Positions 18,746 through 27,554 of a DNA stretch of 64,000 nucleotides are shown here, piece after piece (positions within the stretch are counted from its first letter, which is position 1; each line of letters opens with the position of its first letter). The position numbers and the translations under genes were made by a program. Origin of the DNA: Pseudomonas sp. 10-1B. GTDB lineage: Bacteria > Pseudomonadota > Gammaproteobacteria > Pseudomonadales > Pseudomonadaceae. The stretch covers positions 1-64,000 of the forward strand of contig NZ_JYKS01000015.1 of NCBI RefSeq assembly GCF_000935045.1. Reading direction: 5' to 3'. Under the pieces are notes generated by a model that searched no databases, was not told the origin of the DNA, and was given only the letters and a program-made list of their open reading frames with translations.

Positions 18746-19465
18746 TCAGACGGCTCCCTTGGCCTGCTGCTCCAAGTGCACCTGCAATGTCGGATCGATT
18801 TGCAGGGCGCCGGCCAGTTCGTCAAGATAGGCCCGCTCTGCGTCCTGCTGGTCATCCACCAGCATCACGCTGGCCAGGTACATTTCCGCAGCCATGGCCG
18901 GGTCTTGGGCCGACTGAGCCACCTCGGCAGCATCAAGTGGCTTGCTGACTTCCTCATCCAGCCATTGCTGTAGTTGCGGGTCGCTGGCTTGACGTTTGAT
19001 CTCAGCGTAGATCAACTGTTCTTCTTGCTTGTCGATGCGACCGTCAGCCTTGGCTGCCGCAATCAGCGCGCGCAAGATTGCATGGCTGTGATCCTCGGCC
19101 GCGGGGCCGGACAATTGATCGACCGTATGCAGCGCCTGTTGCGGGGCTGCCGCCTGGCTGCGCTGCCAGCTTTGATAGGCCTGGAACGCCATCATGCCCA
19201 ACGCTGCCAGGGCTGCGTAATTGGTGCCACCAGTGGCGCGCCCCTGAGTAAAGCCGCCAGCACTGCCACCACCGCCACCTAACAGGCCGCCCAGTAAACC
19301 ACCAAGGCCATTACCGCCACCTGTACTACCGCCGCCAAGCAGACCGCCCAGCAAGCCGCCCAAACCGCCCAGGCCGTCTTGCGACGACATACCGCCGCTC
19401 CTTTGTTGCGCTTGCGAGGCCTGCCCGGCCCGCAGCAACTGTTCGAGTAGATCACTGGTATTCAT
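18746..19465 (-). CDS. DUF533 (YebE-like) tellurite-resistance TerB-fold protein
   Basis: Protein of 239 aa. The N-terminal third is a Gly-rich linker with repeated GGLLGGLLGG stretches, then a short hydrophobic segment (ALAALGMMAFQAYQSW), then a TerB-like helical domain of about 140 residues with the acidic motif AAAKADGRIDKQEEQLIYAE, which may bind a divalent ion. This layout matches the inner-membrane DUF533 family. Its role is unknown. The start at 19465 follows GAGGGCG; a longer frame to 19501 is less likely. Confidence 0.88.
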   Translation of the reverse strand: MNTSDLLEQLLRAGQASQAQQRSGGMSSQDGLGGLGGLLGGLLGGGSTGGGNGLGGLLGGLLGGGGGSAGGFTQGRATGGTNYAALAALGMMAFQAYQSWQRSQAAAPQQALHTVDQLSGPAAEDHSHAILRALIAAAKADGRIDKQEEQLIYAEIKRQASDPQLQQWLDEEVSKPLDAAEVAQSAQDPAMAAEMYLASVMLVDDQQDAERAYLDELAGALQIDPTLQVHLEQQAKGAV

Positions 19466-19844
19466 GGCATCGCCCTCGGTCGGTAGCCGTTGCCCAGACA
19501 AGCAACGATAGCCCCCTCAAGGCGATCCGCCATGACCGTCTGACCGACGGGAAACCCTGGACAGAATCAAGGTATCTCAGCCGTTTGGGCCGGTAGCTTT
19601 CGACCCAGGCTGTGTGAAAACCTCACCTGCTTTTTTCAAATCGTGTTCCTACGCGAATTCTGAAAAAGCTTGGCTACTCAACTAACCCAGAATTCACGTA
19701 GGAACGCGATTTTCAGGTTGTTTTTTGATCAGTTGCATCGGTCGGGAGGTTTTCACACCGCCTCGCTCGGAAGCGGCCGCTCGTGCCTGACCACTATCGA
19801 CTGATCGCGGACAGCCGCAGCCGTGCAACAGTCCAGAGGACGGC
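19466..19844. other. 379-bp gap occupied mostly by a palindromic element
   Basis: Between the DUF533 and aminotransferase genes no coding sequence is supported. About half of the space is the inverted-repeat element at 19596-19777. Confidence 0.6.
19596..19777. mobile_element. MITE-like palindromic element, 182 bp
   Basis: Ends are imperfect inverted repeats: GCTTTCGACCCAGGCTGTGT on the left and, on the opposite strand from the right, GGCCGCTTCCGAGCGAGGCG, each followed by GTGAAAACCTC. Further in, both arms carry TCGTGTTCCTACGCGAATTC or TCGCGTTCCTACGTGAATTC. There is no transposase frame inside, so it is either a miniature non-autonomous element or an insertion-sequence remnant that kept both ends. 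A solo arm lies at 16739-16830. Confidence 0.65.
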
Positions 19845-20978
19845 TCAGTTCACCATCACCTCGTCCAGTGCCTGTTCAAGGGTGCTGACAGTACGCTCGA
19901 TATTGTGCAGTTTCTCGAGCCCGAACAAACCGATGCGGAAGGTCTGGAAGTCGGCCGGCTCATCACATTGCAACGGCACGCCGGCGGCTATCTGCAGGCC
20001 GTGCTCGGCAAATTTCCTACCGTTCTTGATGTCGGCATCATCGGTATAGCTCACCACTACGCCCGGGGCCTGAAACCCCGCTGCGGCCACGCTTTTGATG
20101 CCCTTGCCGGTCAACATGGCGCGCACCTGATCGCCCAGTGTCTGCTGTTCGTCGCGAACCTTGTCGAAACCGTAGGCTTGCATCTCGTTCATCACATCGT
20201 TGAAGCGCGCGAGCGCATCACTGGGCATGGTCGCATGGTAGGCATGTCCGCCCTGTTCGTAGGCCTGCATGATCTGAAGCCACTTTTTCAGGTCGCAGGC
20301 AAAGCTGCTGCTCTGCGTATGCTCAATGCGCTCGAGGGCCAAGGCGCTGAGCATCACCAGGGCGCAGCAAGGGGAGGCGCTCCAGCCTTTCTGCGGTGCG
20401 CTGATCAGCAGGTCGACCGCGCACTTGTGCATGTCCACCCAAACCGTGCCTGAGGCAATGCAATCCAGCACGAACAGGCCACCCACCGCATGCACGGCGT
20501 CGCCGACGGCGCGCAGGTATTCGTCGGGCAGGATAATCCCGGATGAGGTTTCAACGTGGGGGGCGAACACAATCTTCGGCTTGTTCGCCGCAATGGCCGC
20601 CAGCACTTCGTCCAGAGGCGGGGGCGCGTAGGCTGCCTGGCGACCCGTTTCGACCGGTCGGGCTTTCAGCACCGTGGTGGCCGCCGGGATGTTGCCCATC
20701 TCCAGGATCTGGCTCCAGCGATAACTGAACCAGCCGTTGCGGATCACCAGGCATTGCTGGCCGGTGGCGAATTGTCGCGCAACCGCTTCCATGCCGAATG
20801 TACCGCTGCCCGGCACGACCGCTACGGCTTGGGCGTTGTAGACCTGTTTCAGGGTCCTGGAAATGTTCCTCATCACGCCCTGAAATGTCTGCGACATGTG
20901 ATTGAGCGAGCGGTCGGTGTAGACCACCGAGTACTCGACCAGTCCCTGAGGATCGATACTGGGATATAGCTTTGACAT
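19845..20978 (-). CDS. Class V PLP-dependent aminotransferase
   Basis: Aminotransferase of 377 aa from the alanine-glyoxylate/serine-pyruvate group of fold type I class V. The PLP lysine is Lys197 in SAPQKGWSAS; the cofactor-phosphate region GSGTFGMEA (about 58-66) and the Asp in LFVLDCIAS (pyridine-nitrogen contact) are present. The start is supported by AAGGAG 7 bases upstream, which favours it over the longer frame to 21026. It stands alone. The amino donor and acceptor are not evident from sequence. Confidence 0.9.
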   Translation of the reverse strand: MSKLYPSIDPQGLVEYSVVYTDRSLNHMSQTFQGVMRNISRTLKQVYNAQAVAVVPGSGTFGMEAVARQFATGQQCLVIRNGWFSYRWSQILEMGNIPAATTVLKARPVETGRQAAYAPPPLDEVLAAIAANKPKIVFAPHVETSSGIILPDEYLRAVGDAVHAVGGLFVLDCIASGTVWVDMHKCAVDLLISAPQKGWSASPCCALVMLSALALERIEHTQSSSFACDLKKWLQIMQAYEQGGHAYHATMPSDALARFNDVMNEMQAYGFDKVRDEQQTLGDQVRAMLTGKGIKSVAAAGFQAPGVVVSYTDDADIKNGRKFAEHGLQIAAGVPLQCDEPADFQTFRIGLFGLEKLHNIERTVSTLEQALDEVMVN

Positions 20979-21206
20979 GCGGTGACTCCTTTGGCAGAGA
21001 TATCGTTGGTATGAACCCTGTCTCAAGTCTCTGAGCGCCGCCGCGCGGACTTGGCGTTCAACTTAGCAGATTCAAGTCGTCATGCAGTGTGCGATGCTGA
21101 TCGCCACTAGCCCAGGTAAAGACCTGCTGTGGGGTGGTAGCAGCTAAAGGCATGGACCGTCTATATAGGGCCGTTAGCTGCCCTCCAGGGCAATCATTTG
21201 CAAAAC

Positions 21207-22830
21207 CTAAACCCTGAACCGCCCCACCAATGCCGTCATCTCCCCTACCAGCCCCGACAACGCTTTGCTCGCCTCACTGGTCTGCTGCGCCCCCGCCGCC
21301 GAACAAGTCGACAGCTCGCGGATGTTCAGCAGGTTGCGGTCCACCTCCCGCGCCACTTGGGCCTGCTCTTCGGCTGCACTGGCTATCACCAGGTTGCGCT
21401 CGTTGATCTCGCCGATCGCGCTGTAGATGCCTTCCAGCACTTGCCCCGAGGCCAAGGTCACGTCCAGTGTCGACTGGGCCCTGCTGGTGCTGGCCTGCAT
21501 CGACGCCACCGCCGCTTCGGTACCGGTCTGCACGCGCCCGATCATCTGCTCGATTTCCTGGGTCGATTGCTGTGTGCGGTAGGCAAGCGTACGCACCTCG
21601 TCGGCCACCACCGCGAACCCACGCCCGGCTTCGCCAGCACGGGCGGCCTCGATGGCGGCATTGAGCGCCAGCAGGTTGGTTTGTTCGGATACCGAGCGGA
21701 TCACCTCCAGCACTTTGCCGATGTCGCGCACCTGCCCAACCAGCTGCTGCAGGTGTGCGCTACTGGTTTGAATCTCACGGGTCATGGCCTCGGTACCGTC
21801 AATGTTTTCGCTGACTTGCTGACGGCTTTGCGCTGCCAGCTGGTTGGATTCACTGGTGGTCTGCGATGTAGTGATGGCATTGCGCGCAACCTCTTCCACC
21901 GCCGTGGTCATTTCGGTGACGGCAGTGGCGGCCTGCTCCAGCTCCTGGCCTTGCTGGCGCAGGTTGTTGGCGCTTTCCTCGGTGACCGCGTTCAGCGCCG
22001 TGGCAGCTTCGCCCAGCTGCCTGGCACAACTGCTGATTTGCCCCAAGGTGTCGCGCTGGCTCTGCTGCATACGCTGCAGTTCATGGAACAGTTGGCCGAT
22101 CTCGTTAGTGCCCTGCCCTTGCACCGGTACACTCAGATCGCCGCCAGCAATACGTTGGAAATGCCGACCGGCTTCGCGCAGCGGGTGCAACACGCGCTGC
22201 GCGATGAAGGCCCAGCACAGCGCCGCCAGCAACAGCGTCAGGCCCAGCAGCCCCAGGCTCAGCATTTGCGCATGGGCCAGGCGACGGTCGGATTCAAGCA
22301 TGATCTGTTGGCCGCGCTCGCTCAATGCACCAACCAGTTGCTGACGCAATGCCTGCAGCCGGCCCATGGCGTTGCCGGCATCGGTATTGACCTTGAAATA
22401 CTGCTCGAGCGAGCGTTGACGGGTTGCCTCACGCTGCCCGGCTACCGCCCTGGTACTCGCCGAAGGTGGCTTGCAGCTCAGTTGCCAGCGCGTGGAGTGC
22501 CGGTTCGCGGGCGTTTTCGACGAACTCGTCAACCAGCGTCTGGCTCTTGTCGTTCAGCTCGACCGACAGCGCCATGCGCTTGTTGGCACTCTGCTCGTGG
22601 CCGCCCAACTGTTCGATGAAGCCTGAAGACACGTTGGCGCTGGCGCGAATGGCCATCAGCAAGGCATTGTTCAAGCGGTCCGATTGGTGCGCGGTCTGGT
22701 CCAGTTCGGTGATCTGCTGGTCACTGCCCATCGCTGCCCACCAGGCACTGGCGGTGGAAAAGAGCAGGGTCAGGCTGAACAACGACAGCACCCAGAACAT
22801 TCCGGTGCGGATCTTCAGGTTGGCAAGCAT
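21207..22830 (-). pseudogene. Methyl-accepting chemotaxis protein gene with a frameshift
   Basis: The N-terminal frame starts at 22830 (MLANLKIRTGMFWVLSLFSL, with AAGGAG upstream) and encodes the first membrane segment and the front of a helical-bundle periplasmic domain. It runs to a stop at 22429 after [12 protein letters not shown]. The rest continues in another frame from about 22445 ([13 protein letters not shown] onward) through the second membrane segment, HAMP and the full signalling domain ([20 protein letters not shown]). A one-base loss in the run near 22440-22452 explains both. The four-helix-type sensor resembles the small aromatic-sensing receptors of P. putida. It is either a real mutation or a sequencing error. 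Confidence 0.85.
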
Positions 22831-23181
22831 GCGGGCAGTCTCCTTGTTGGCACCTTCAGGTCGATGATTCGACGGCGGGTGTGCTGCTATCGGAGGTGCT
22901 GGCGCAGGCTTGAGGCGCAGGGATGCAGTTATGGGCGGTAACCGAACAAATGTTGCCGGCGAAAACAGAGTCCAAGACTGCCCCCCAGAGACCGCGCATT
23001 TTTTGAGGTCTGCGCTGTACCTGTGGGAGCAACTGTCTTGTATTGCCTGGGCGGGCCTCATCGCCGGCAAGCCAGCTCCCACAGGTACTGCGCAGGGCTT
23101 GAGGCCTATGCGGTCGAGGTGGGAGCTGGCTTGCCGGCGATGGGCTGCATAGCAGCCCCCTTGACGCTAACTGACGGTCAA
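22831..23181. other. 351-bp gap containing REP sequences
   Basis: The space between the frameshifted chemoreceptor and the SDR gene holds REP units at 23020-23160 and otherwise no supported gene. The open frame across part of it is an upstream extension of the receptor frame without its own ribosome site. Confidence 0.6.
23020..23160. repeat. REP cluster, one partial and one inverted pair
   Basis: A partial unit (CTGTGGGAGC at 23021) precedes an inverted pair: ATCGCCGGCAAGCCAGCTCC at 23060 and GTGGGAGCTGGCTTGCCGGC at 23119. A GC stem (GGGCTGCATAGCAGCCC) ends the cluster. Confidence 0.85.
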
Positions 23182-23886
23182 TCAGACGCTACGCGTCAGC
23201 CCCCCGTCGACCTTGATGTTCTGCCCGGTGATGTAGGCGGCGCCCTCGCTAGCCAGGAAAGCAATGGTGGCGGCGATTTCCTCGCTGGTGCCATAGCGCT
23301 TGAGCGGTACGCTGTCGCGACGCTGTTCGGTGGCCGGCAAGCTGTCGATCCAGCCTGGGAGCACATTGTTGATCCGCACGTTGTCAGCCGCATAGGTGTC
23401 GGCGAAAATCTTGCTGAACGCCGCCAGGCCGGAGCGGAACACCGCCGAAGTGGGGAACATCTCGTTGGGTTCGAACGCCCAGGCCGTGGAAATGTTGATG
23501 ATCACCCCACCCTTTTGCCGTTGCATGATCGGCGTCACCAGGCGTGTTGGGCGGATGACATTGAGCAGGTAAGTGTCCATCCCCTTGTGCCAGTCTTCGT
23601 CGCTGATCTCCAGGATCGGAGCGCGCGGGCCATGGCCGGCGCTGTTGACCAGCACATCGACGCGCCCCCACTGCTCGAGCACGGCATCCACCAGACGCTG
23701 CAAGTCCTCGACCGACTGGTTGCTGCCGGTCACACCGATGCCGCCCAGTTCCTTGGCCAGCGCTTCGCCCTTGCCCGAAGACGAGAGGATAGCGACCTTG
23801 AAGCCGTCGGCGGCCAGGCGCCGTGCCGCCGCTGCGCCCATGCCGCTGCCACCGGCGGTGATGATTGCTACCTTTTCTACCGACAT
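23182..23886 (-). CDS. Short-chain dehydrogenase/reductase family protein, catalytic motif degenerate
   Basis: SDR-fold protein of 234 aa; start has GGAGG 4 bases upstream. The cofactor motif is present as TAGGSGMG (residues 10-17) and the NSAGHG element is seen. The usual YxxxK catalytic pair is missing: where it should stand the sequence reads FPTSAVFRSGLAAFSK, giving Ser and Arg at the aligned positions. The Ser of the triad is in INISTAW. The C-terminal part (INNVLPG, ITGQNIKVDGG) is conserved. It may be a divergent reductase subfamily or a non-catalytic member. It lies downstream of LysR and hydrolase genes on the same strand. Confidence 0.85.
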   Translation of the reverse strand: MSVEKVAIITAGGSGMGAAAARRLAADGFKVAILSSSGKGEALAKELGGIGVTGSNQSVEDLQRLVDAVLEQWGRVDVLVNSAGHGPRAPILEISDEDWHKGMDTYLLNVIRPTRLVTPIMQRQKGGVIINISTAWAFEPNEMFPTSAVFRSGLAAFSKIFADTYAADNVRINNVLPGWIDSLPATEQRRDSVPLKRYGTSEEIAATIAFLASEGAAYITGQNIKVDGGLTRSV

Positions 23887-23975
23887 GCTACCTCCATTGA
23901 AGATCAAGCCAGGTGTTTGCAAGTTCATTCACACTAGCAGCCACGTTGGCCTGGAGGGAGGCAGCCGGGCTTCGC

Positions 23976-24881
23976 TTATCCAGTAGATTTTCTTTCGTCA
24001 GCTTGAGCCTTCAACCACGCCGTGACAGTTTGCAAGGTGGCAGGCGACTGCCCCTTGCGCGGCCACACCAGGTAGAACGCTTTGTCCAGCCGCAGTTGCT
24101 GGGGAAACACCTGCACCAGCCGACCTGCAGCGATGTCGTCGCTGACGAAGGCATGGCTGGCGAGGGTGATGCCCTGCCCGCCAATGGTGGCGTCGATTGC
24201 CAGCGAAGTCTGGTTGAAGCGCACGGTCCTGGCCGTGGGTGCCGAGTGGCCAGGGAACACCGTTGCGCAGAACTGCGGCCAGAAGTTGTGGGCATCGTGC
24301 AGTGCTACATAACGCTGCAGGGTCGCAAAGCCATCTGGCCAGCCCACTTCTGCCAACAACGCCGGGCTCGCCACTGCGACGACCTGTTGCTCCATCAGCA
24401 GTTCGACGTTCAGCCCGGCGCCGAACGGCGGCTGGCCATAACGCACGGCAAGATCGACGCCATCGGTATGAAAATGCGAAAGCCGGTCAGTGGCCAGCAC
24501 CCGCAGGTCGATGTCGGGGTTGCACTCGGCAAAGTGCCCCAGCTTGGGGATCAGCCATTTCGAGGCGAAGGTTGGCGTCACGCTGACGGTGAGGTGAGAT
24601 GGCGCCGGGCGTAGCAACCGGGTGGCTTCGTCGATCATCGCCAAGGCGCTGCGCACACTGCTGCTGTAGGCGTGCCCGGCGTCGGTCAGGCCAAGGCCAC
24701 GCGGCAAGCGCTCGAACAGGCGAACCTGCAGGCCGGCTTCCAGCCCGCGAACCTGCTGGGCAACGGCCGCCTGGGTCACGCCGAGCTCCTCGGCCGCCAG
24801 GCGGAAGTTCAAGTGACGCGCCACCACTTCGAACACGCGCAGTGCATTGAGTGAGGGCAATCCGGGGAAACCTGCAGGCAT
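23976..24881 (-). CDS. LysR-family regulator, GcvA-like
   Basis: Regulator of 301 aa. The N-terminus LPSLNALRVFEVVARHLNFR with the helix-turn-helix AAEELGVTQAAVAQQVRGLE is characteristic of the GcvA/AmpR branch. The C-terminal effector domain is complete. It sits between an alpha/beta hydrolase gene (upstream) and the SDR gene (downstream), all on the minus strand, with gaps of 44 and 89 bases. It may regulate one or both. Confidence 0.92.
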   Translation of the reverse strand: MPAGFPGLPSLNALRVFEVVARHLNFRLAAEELGVTQAAVAQQVRGLEAGLQVRLFERLPRGLGLTDAGHAYSSSVRSALAMIDEATRLLRPAPSHLTVSVTPTFASKWLIPKLGHFAECNPDIDLRVLATDRLSHFHTDGVDLAVRYGQPPFGAGLNVELLMEQQVVAVASPALLAEVGWPDGFATLQRYVALHDAHNFWPQFCATVFPGHSAPTARTVRFNQTSLAIDATIGGQGITLASHAFVSDDIAAGRLVQVFPQQLRLDKAFYLVWPRKGQSPATLQTVTAWLKAQADERKSTG

Positions 24882-24925
24882 GGCGATGATTTTTCTATTG
24901 GCTGATCAGCAGCATCGCGTCGAGG

Positions 24926-25822
24926 CTAACCTCCTTGGCCCAGGAAGTCGATGACAGTGCTGGCAAATGCCTGCGGCTGATCCAGCATGATGAAATGGAA
25001 GCTGCCATCGACGCGCTTGAAGCTGATGTCTGGCGTGGTGATATAGGCGTTACGGAAGGTCGCATCGACGCTGGACGCGGGGATACCGTACAGGGCGTCA
25101 TAGGCATAAACCACCTGCACCGGCGCCTGAATGCGGGCGAGTTCCGGGCGCAGGTCGGTTGTCATCAGCTCATAGGTGGCATCGGTCACGGTCTTGCGGT
25201 CCGACCGGGCCGCCGCGTCGATCAGCGCAGGCCGGGCCGCTTCGGTTTTGGCCAACCGGGCAATGGCCGCGCGCTGCATCGCTTCGGCCTGCGCCAGCGG
25301 TGCTGTCATCGTCGCATCGCGCAATGCCGCAGCGTGCGGCGCGGCCGATTCGGCAGTGGCTGCGGGGTCAATCAACAAGGTGTAGAACGGCAGCGCGTCA
25401 ACGACCATCAGCCGCCCTACCCGCTCGGGATGACGCGCACCGAGCATCAGCGCCACCTCGCCACCCAGGGAATGCCCAATGATCACCGGCGCTTCGATGT
25501 GCTGTTCGCGAATATAGTCCGCGATCGCCTCGGCCACCGGGGCGGCTACTCGCCCATCCGCCGTTGGTACGGCAGGCGAGTCGGCAAAGCCTGCGACCTG
25601 TACCAAATGCAGGCGGTAGTGCTGCCGCAGTTGCTCGGCGAGCCCCGCCCATACCTTGCGCGACGAGGCCAGCCCGGGAATCAGGATGATGTCCGAGCCT
25701 GCGCCCTCGACCTTCACCGAAATACGCTGGTTGACCACAGACGCCGGCTGGCTTGCTGCCGCCAATGCCGAGGTCAACGACAAGATGGCCCCGATTGCCG
25801 CGAGAAGGATTGGTACACGCAT
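24926..25822 (-). CDS. Exported alpha/beta hydrolase
   Basis: Hydrolase-fold protein of 298 aa with a signal peptide (MRVPILLAAIGAILSLTSAL, AAA cleavage). The ATG at 25822 is chosen because AAAGGA lies 9 bases before it; longer frames start without support. The nucleophile elbow GHSLGGE gives Ser118. The probable Asp is in VVYAYDALYG, and the His is in DGSFHFIML near the C-terminus. An oxyanion-type segment IILIPGLASS is present. The substrate is unknown; esterase-like activity in the periplasm is a family-level inference. Confidence 0.88.
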   Translation of the reverse strand: MRVPILLAAIGAILSLTSALAAASQPASVVNQRISVKVEGAGSDIILIPGLASSRKVWAGLAEQLRQHYRLHLVQVAGFADSPAVPTADGRVAAPVAEAIADYIREQHIEAPVIIGHSLGGEVALMLGARHPERVGRLMVVDALPFYTLLIDPAATAESAAPHAAALRDATMTAPLAQAEAMQRAAIARLAKTEAARPALIDAAARSDRKTVTDATYELMTTDLRPELARIQAPVQVVYAYDALYGIPASSVDATFRNAYITTPDISFKRVDGSFHFIMLDQPQAFASTVIDFLGQGG

Positions 25823-26049
25823 GACGGTCATTCCTTTGACTTCAACTGAGAAAAGTTCGCCACTATAAAGGTGCTCGGCGGCACATGGGAAAACTATCGT
25901 TTGCCACCCGCGGCTTTGCACCGTTAAAGTCAGCCCCAGGGCGCTGGCTGCGCCTGCGGTCCGCGCAAAGGGGTTGCCCACGCCGTGCGTCATCACCTGC
26001 TCATACCAGCTCCCGGCTTGTCGGCGGACCGAGCCCATAAGGAGTTGGC

Positions 26050-27291
26050 ATGCCCGCCATCAATGCTTCCCGCCACCACGGCCTGCTCGACCTGCCCGCC
26101 TTGCGCAAACGCGCCAAGCGCTTGCTGACCGCCCTGAAAAACCACCAGGCCGACGACGCCCGTGAGCAGTTACGCCTGCTCGGCCTGCCCGGCCCCGAAT
26201 ACCGGCTTGCCGATACCCAATGGCTGGTCGCCCGTGAGGCCGGCTTTGCCAGTTGGCCCAAGCTCAAGGCCCATGCCGATGCGGTAGCCTTCGCGGCACG
26301 CCACCCCGGCTTCGCCGCCGATGACGAGGCTGCCGTGCAGCATTGGCGCTGCGGCAATGATATTGCCCACAGCCTGCGCACGGCCGGTTTTACCGGTGCC
26401 TTCCAGATGTTCGACGACCCCATGGTCATGGGCCCCGTACCCGCACTGCCCGAGGAACAGTATTGGCAGGTTCGTAGCGCCTACGTGCAACAGGCGTTCA
26501 ACCTGAGCACCCAGGACATCGAGCAACGCCAGACGGCACAACGCGCCGCACTGGCCGGGTTGAGCGGCGACAGCAAGATCGTGCTGTGGTGCGAAGGCGA
26601 CGCTTACGACCAGTTGTTCCTGATCCGCGTGCTCGCCAGCCTGCCCAGCCTGCCGCGCCGACTGGAGCTGATCGAAATCACCCAGGTGCCTGGTGTCGAG
26701 CGCTTCATCGGCATCGGGCAACTGGCCCCCGACCTGCTAGCCTGGTTGTGGCCGCGGCGGCGCGCCTTAGGTGAAGATGCGCTGGTTTTGGCCCGGCAGG
26801 CATGGGCCGCCTACACCGCAGCTGATCCACAGGCCTGGGCTACTCTGGCGAGCCGTCAGCATGCGGCCTTGCCGTTGCTGGGCCGGGCACTGGCGCGGCA
26901 ACTACAGGAGCTGCCAGGGGCAAAAGACGGTTTGAGCCTCACGCAGCGCCTGCTGCTGCGCGTGCTGGCGGCGCGCGGCGAACTACCGGCCGGGCGCGTG
27001 TTCGCCCAGCTGATGATGCATGATGAACCCCTGCCCTACTTGGGCGACATGATGTTCCACGTCTTGTTGCAACCGTTGATCCATGCACCGCATCCGCTGC
27101 TGCTGGAAGGCCCGGCAGAGGCCTGGGCGCAACGGCCGCTACGGCTGACAGCGCTTGCCGAGCGGATTCTTACAGGGCAGGCACATTGGCTCGATCAGCG
27201 CCCTGCACAACGCTGGGTAGGCGGAGTGCTTGTGGATGCCACCGATAGGCCTTGGGTGGTCAGCGAGGATGGCGAAGTGTGGCGCCGTTAA
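26050..27291 (+). CDS. DUF1835 domain protein
   Basis: Protein of 413 aa. Residues about 10-80 form the helical leader found in many stand-alone and ankyrin proteins (LRKRAKRLLTAL, then LADTQWLVAREAGFASWPKL). A DUF1835-type domain follows from about residue 95 (QHWRCGNDIAHSLRTAGFTG through LVDATDRPWVV), including the conserved IVLWCEGDAYDQL. The family has no established function. It stands alone, divergent from the hydrolase gene and followed by a composite REP element. Confidence 0.85.
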   Translation: MPAINASRHHGLLDLPALRKRAKRLLTALKNHQADDAREQLRLLGLPGPEYRLADTQWLVAREAGFASWPKLKAHADAVAFAARHPGFAADDEAAVQHWRCGNDIAHSLRTAGFTGAFQMFDDPMVMGPVPALPEEQYWQVRSAYVQQAFNLSTQDIEQRQTAQRAALAGLSGDSKIVLWCEGDAYDQLFLIRVLASLPSLPRRLELIEITQVPGVERFIGIGQLAPDLLAWLWPRRRALGEDALVLARQAWAAYTAADPQAWATLASRQHAALPLLGRALARQLQELPGAKDGLSLTQRLLLRVLAARGELPAGRVFAQLMMHDEPLPYLGDMMFHVLLQPLIHAPHPLLLEGPAEAWAQRPLRLTALAERILTGQAHWLDQRPAQRWVGGVLVDATDRPWVVSEDGEVWRR

Positions 27292-27375
27292 AGCTTGGCC
27301 TATCTCTCGCAGGAAAAACTCTAAGCAATTGATTTTGGATGACACCGGCTTTGCCGGTGTTCCCGGGCATGCCTT

Positions 27376-27540
27376 GATGCCAGTCAGTTAAGATTTCTGC
27401 AGACTTTACTGGGGCTGCTCTGCAGCCCTTCGCGGGCACGCCCGCTCCCACAGGGACCGCGTATTTCCAAAGCTCAGCGCCAAACCTGTGGGAGCGGGCG
27501 TGCCCGCGAAGGGCCGCAAAGCGGCCCCAAATTGCTTAAG
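27376..27540. repeat. Composite REP element with terminal inverted repeats
   Basis: Outer arms GATGCCAGTCAGTTAAG and ATTGCTTAAG bracket GC stems (GGGGCTGCTCTGCAGCCC, GGGCCGCAAAGCGGCCCC) and a REP pair of the GCGGGCACGCCCGCTCCCAC type. About 120 bp of the interior are nearly identical to 42727-42850. Confidence 0.85.
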
Positions 27541-27554
27541 GGCTCGGTAATCCC

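Noticed and set aside
21198..22619. Open frame of 473 codons opposite the frameshifted chemoreceptor
   Set aside because: Shadow of the chemoreceptor; the minus strand carries the conserved signalling domain.
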